64,000 bases of DNA from Hyperoodon ampullatus (lineage: Eukaryota; Chordata; Mammalia; Artiodactyla; Ziphiidae), in the NCBI GenBank assembly GCA_949752795.1, contig CATKHW010000427.1:2558536-2622535 (forward strand), read 5' to 3'. Both the position numbers and the translations under genes were made by a program. Below, in pieces: positions 62,595 through 64,000 of this stretch (positions are counted from its first letter, which is position 1; the number at the start of each line of letters is the position of its first letter). The notes beneath the pieces were generated by a model. That model had not been told where the DNA came from. It was given only the letters and a program-made list of their open reading frames with translations, and did not search any database.

Positions 62595-64000
62595 ATGTGC
62601 CCGTCCAAATGCCTAACAGCTACTCTCTCATTGGTTCTCCCTCTTCCCTTTCATCCTCTGCCAAATTGGCAACCTGTGCGAACCAAGAGGTTAAAGGGGC
62701 TGTCTCTCCAAGTTGGGAGGTTGATAGTAAAGCAGACGGAAAGTCAAACCGGAGCACCAGGAGAGGGACTATTCGTTGAGTTTTAGAAACCTTTCGTATT
62801 CACAGTGTGTCCGTTCTCTAGGTTTCCCGCACATGTTATAGCTGTAGTAATATTCCCTTCAACCTGGAGAGTTCGGACCCATGGAATGGGTGCCATGCAT
62901 TATTGCTTTAAAGGGTCTGCATTTGCTCACCCAATCTCACCAATCGTCTCAGTCCCAAGTGTCCCTCCTTATGCCACATCCAGCTGTCGTTGTAGATAGG
63001 GTCATTCCAGCTTTCATCAGAGACCCTGAAGGAATTGTAAAGAATTTCCCAGTTTTTTTGTTTTGTTTTTGAAATTCCTTTTTATAGTGGGTTTGAGCTG
63101 ATTCTCGCTGCCATGTTTATGCCAGTCTAGACACACTTGATTCCCTTACGGAGACATATCAATACATAGGTTTTAAGATTCTTACTAGTCAGATATTTTC
63201 CTCTGCGGGAAATATGGGGTTTTGAGTCCCTTTCACTGAGGACGGTGTAGGTCTTGTGTATTCCATAGTTGGTTTTTGGAACGGTACCTGTGCTTATATC
63301 AAACTCTGGTTTTATGCATCACCCCACCTCTCCTTCCCCCTTAAGCAGGTATAAGAGTGTTTTCTAAATGTGAGACACTGTTCTCTTTCCTAACTCAGTT
63401 CAAGTGTAGCTTTGTTTACAGGATCTTCATAAGTGATATCTTATGATAAGTTTCTTTTTCTGTGTGACTTATTTCACTTAGAATCATCGTACCTGAATCC
63501 ACCCATTTTGCTGCTACTGGTCTTATGACATTGATTTCATGGCTGAGGGATATTCCATCGTACGTAAGTACCACAATTTTTTGAACCATGTTTATATTTT
63601 CTGGGATACTTAAGGTGTATCCAAGTTGAGGTCCTTGTATGCAGTGCAGCCCTAAATTTTGGGGTGGCTCTGTCTTATTGATTTTCAGTTTTCCCAAGGT
63701 ATATTCCCTAGACTGATAGTGCCCTTGGCTCTGTAGCTCTGTTCTTTACTTGTTTTAGGGAACAGAATGCACTCCTCCAGAGAGGCAGTTGGCAATTTAC
63801 ATCCCGCCCATCAGCATAACAAGGCTCCCTGTTCTCCAGGGCCTGTCTTGCCTTTCTTGTTCTTACACATTTTGTGGATGTCCCTTTTGACCGGTGGGAA
63901 GTGATACTTCTTTGTAGTGCAGATTTGCATTGCCCGCTTGCTTGCTTGGCCAAAAAGGGCGTATGCGTTTTCTCCTGAATATATTCAGGAGAAAACGCAT
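62595..64000. repeat. Satellite unit 37 (partial, 1,406 bp, cut by window end)
   Basis: The window ends inside the palindrome, which begins at 63945. Shares ttgtgtattcc with unit 36, gtagctttg with unit 32 and gactgatagtg with unit 34. Confidence 0.95.

Larger units (their letters stand above)
1..64000. repeat. Tandem satellite array, unit about 1,739 bp, L1-derived, cetacean-type
   Basis: The same unit recurs head to tail across the window, always in one orientation. Unit starts, taken at the motif atgtgcccgtccaaatgcc or its equivalent, fall at -5, 1734, 3472, 5211, 6950, 8688, 10427, 12165, 13904, 15641 and so on every 1,739 bp to 52160, then 53902, 55641, 57379, 59118, 60857 and 62595. 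Units differ at a small set of shared variable sites plus private changes. Antisense L1 sequence and the unit length match what is known of the common cetacean satellite; that naming is from memory. No other interspersed repeat, gene or unique sequence interrupts the array. In the unit entries, haplotype F means cttgaaatc, ctattctgcc and cagtttgtg after the palindrome, and haplotype V means cttgtaatc, ctatgctgcc and caggttgtg. Confidence 0.97.

Noticed and set aside
1..64000. CRISPR-like regular repetition
   Set aside because: The repeated unit is 1.7 kb with no short spacers, and the content is mammalian L1 sequence.
1..64000. Unit length of 1,739 as ten nucleosome spacings of about 174 bp
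   Set aside because: No internal periodicity of that size is visible, so the arithmetic alone is not evidence.
1..64000. A novel gene system such as a defence or secretion locus
   Set aside because: There is no intact protein-coding gene in the window; the whole length is satellite DNA.

Overview
The whole window is one uninterrupted head-to-tail satellite DNA array. I see no functional protein-coding gene, RNA gene, CRISPR or bacterial-type regulatory site. The unit is about 1,739 bp. The window holds unit 1 (lacking about 5 bp at its left end), 35 complete units and a final 1,406-bp partial unit. Twenty-eight of the 35 complete units are exactly 1,739 bp; the others are 1,737, 1,738 or 1,742 bp, and each length change traces to a visible 1-3 bp indel.

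The sequence points to a mammal, most probably a cetacean. About 1.1 kb of each unit is recognisably an antisense, 5'-truncated L1 (LINE-1) retrotransposon of the cetartiodactyl type: T-rich tract (the inverted poly(A) tail), L1 3' UTR, and the C-terminal end of ORF2 ending at the position of the normal ORF2 stop codon. From general knowledge, the common cetacean satellite is about 1.74-1.76 kb in baleen whales and several toothed whales, about 1.58 kb in delphinids, and has been described as L1-derived. Unit length and L1 content fit that family and argue against a delphinid. This assignment is from memory and was not checked by a search.

Unit map (offset 1 = the A of atgtgcccg, for example position 12165): 1-458, sequence I cannot assign; 459-476, T-rich tract; 459-821, L1 3' UTR (antisense); 822-1350, L1 ORF2 C-terminal part (antisense, broken by stops and frameshifts); 1351-1424, a 74-bp perfect, spacer-free palindrome; 1425 to about 1620, further upstream ORF2 sequence; about 1621-1739, unassigned. 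L1 ORF2 similarity runs up to both sides of the palindrome, so the palindrome sits inside the L1 copy.

Regional layout: 1-12164, mixed units including a repeated dimer (units 4-5 and 6-7); 12165-22596, a block in which unit 9 is followed by two near copies and the pair 8-9 recurs as 12-13; 22597-29552, mosaic units 14-17; 29553 to about 52370, a higher-order repeat of four units (6,956 bp), with one three-unit version; about 52370-64000, more divergent units rich in private changes, perhaps nearer an array edge or an older layer. The elements do not cooperate as genes. What they record is amplification, unequal crossover and gene conversion.
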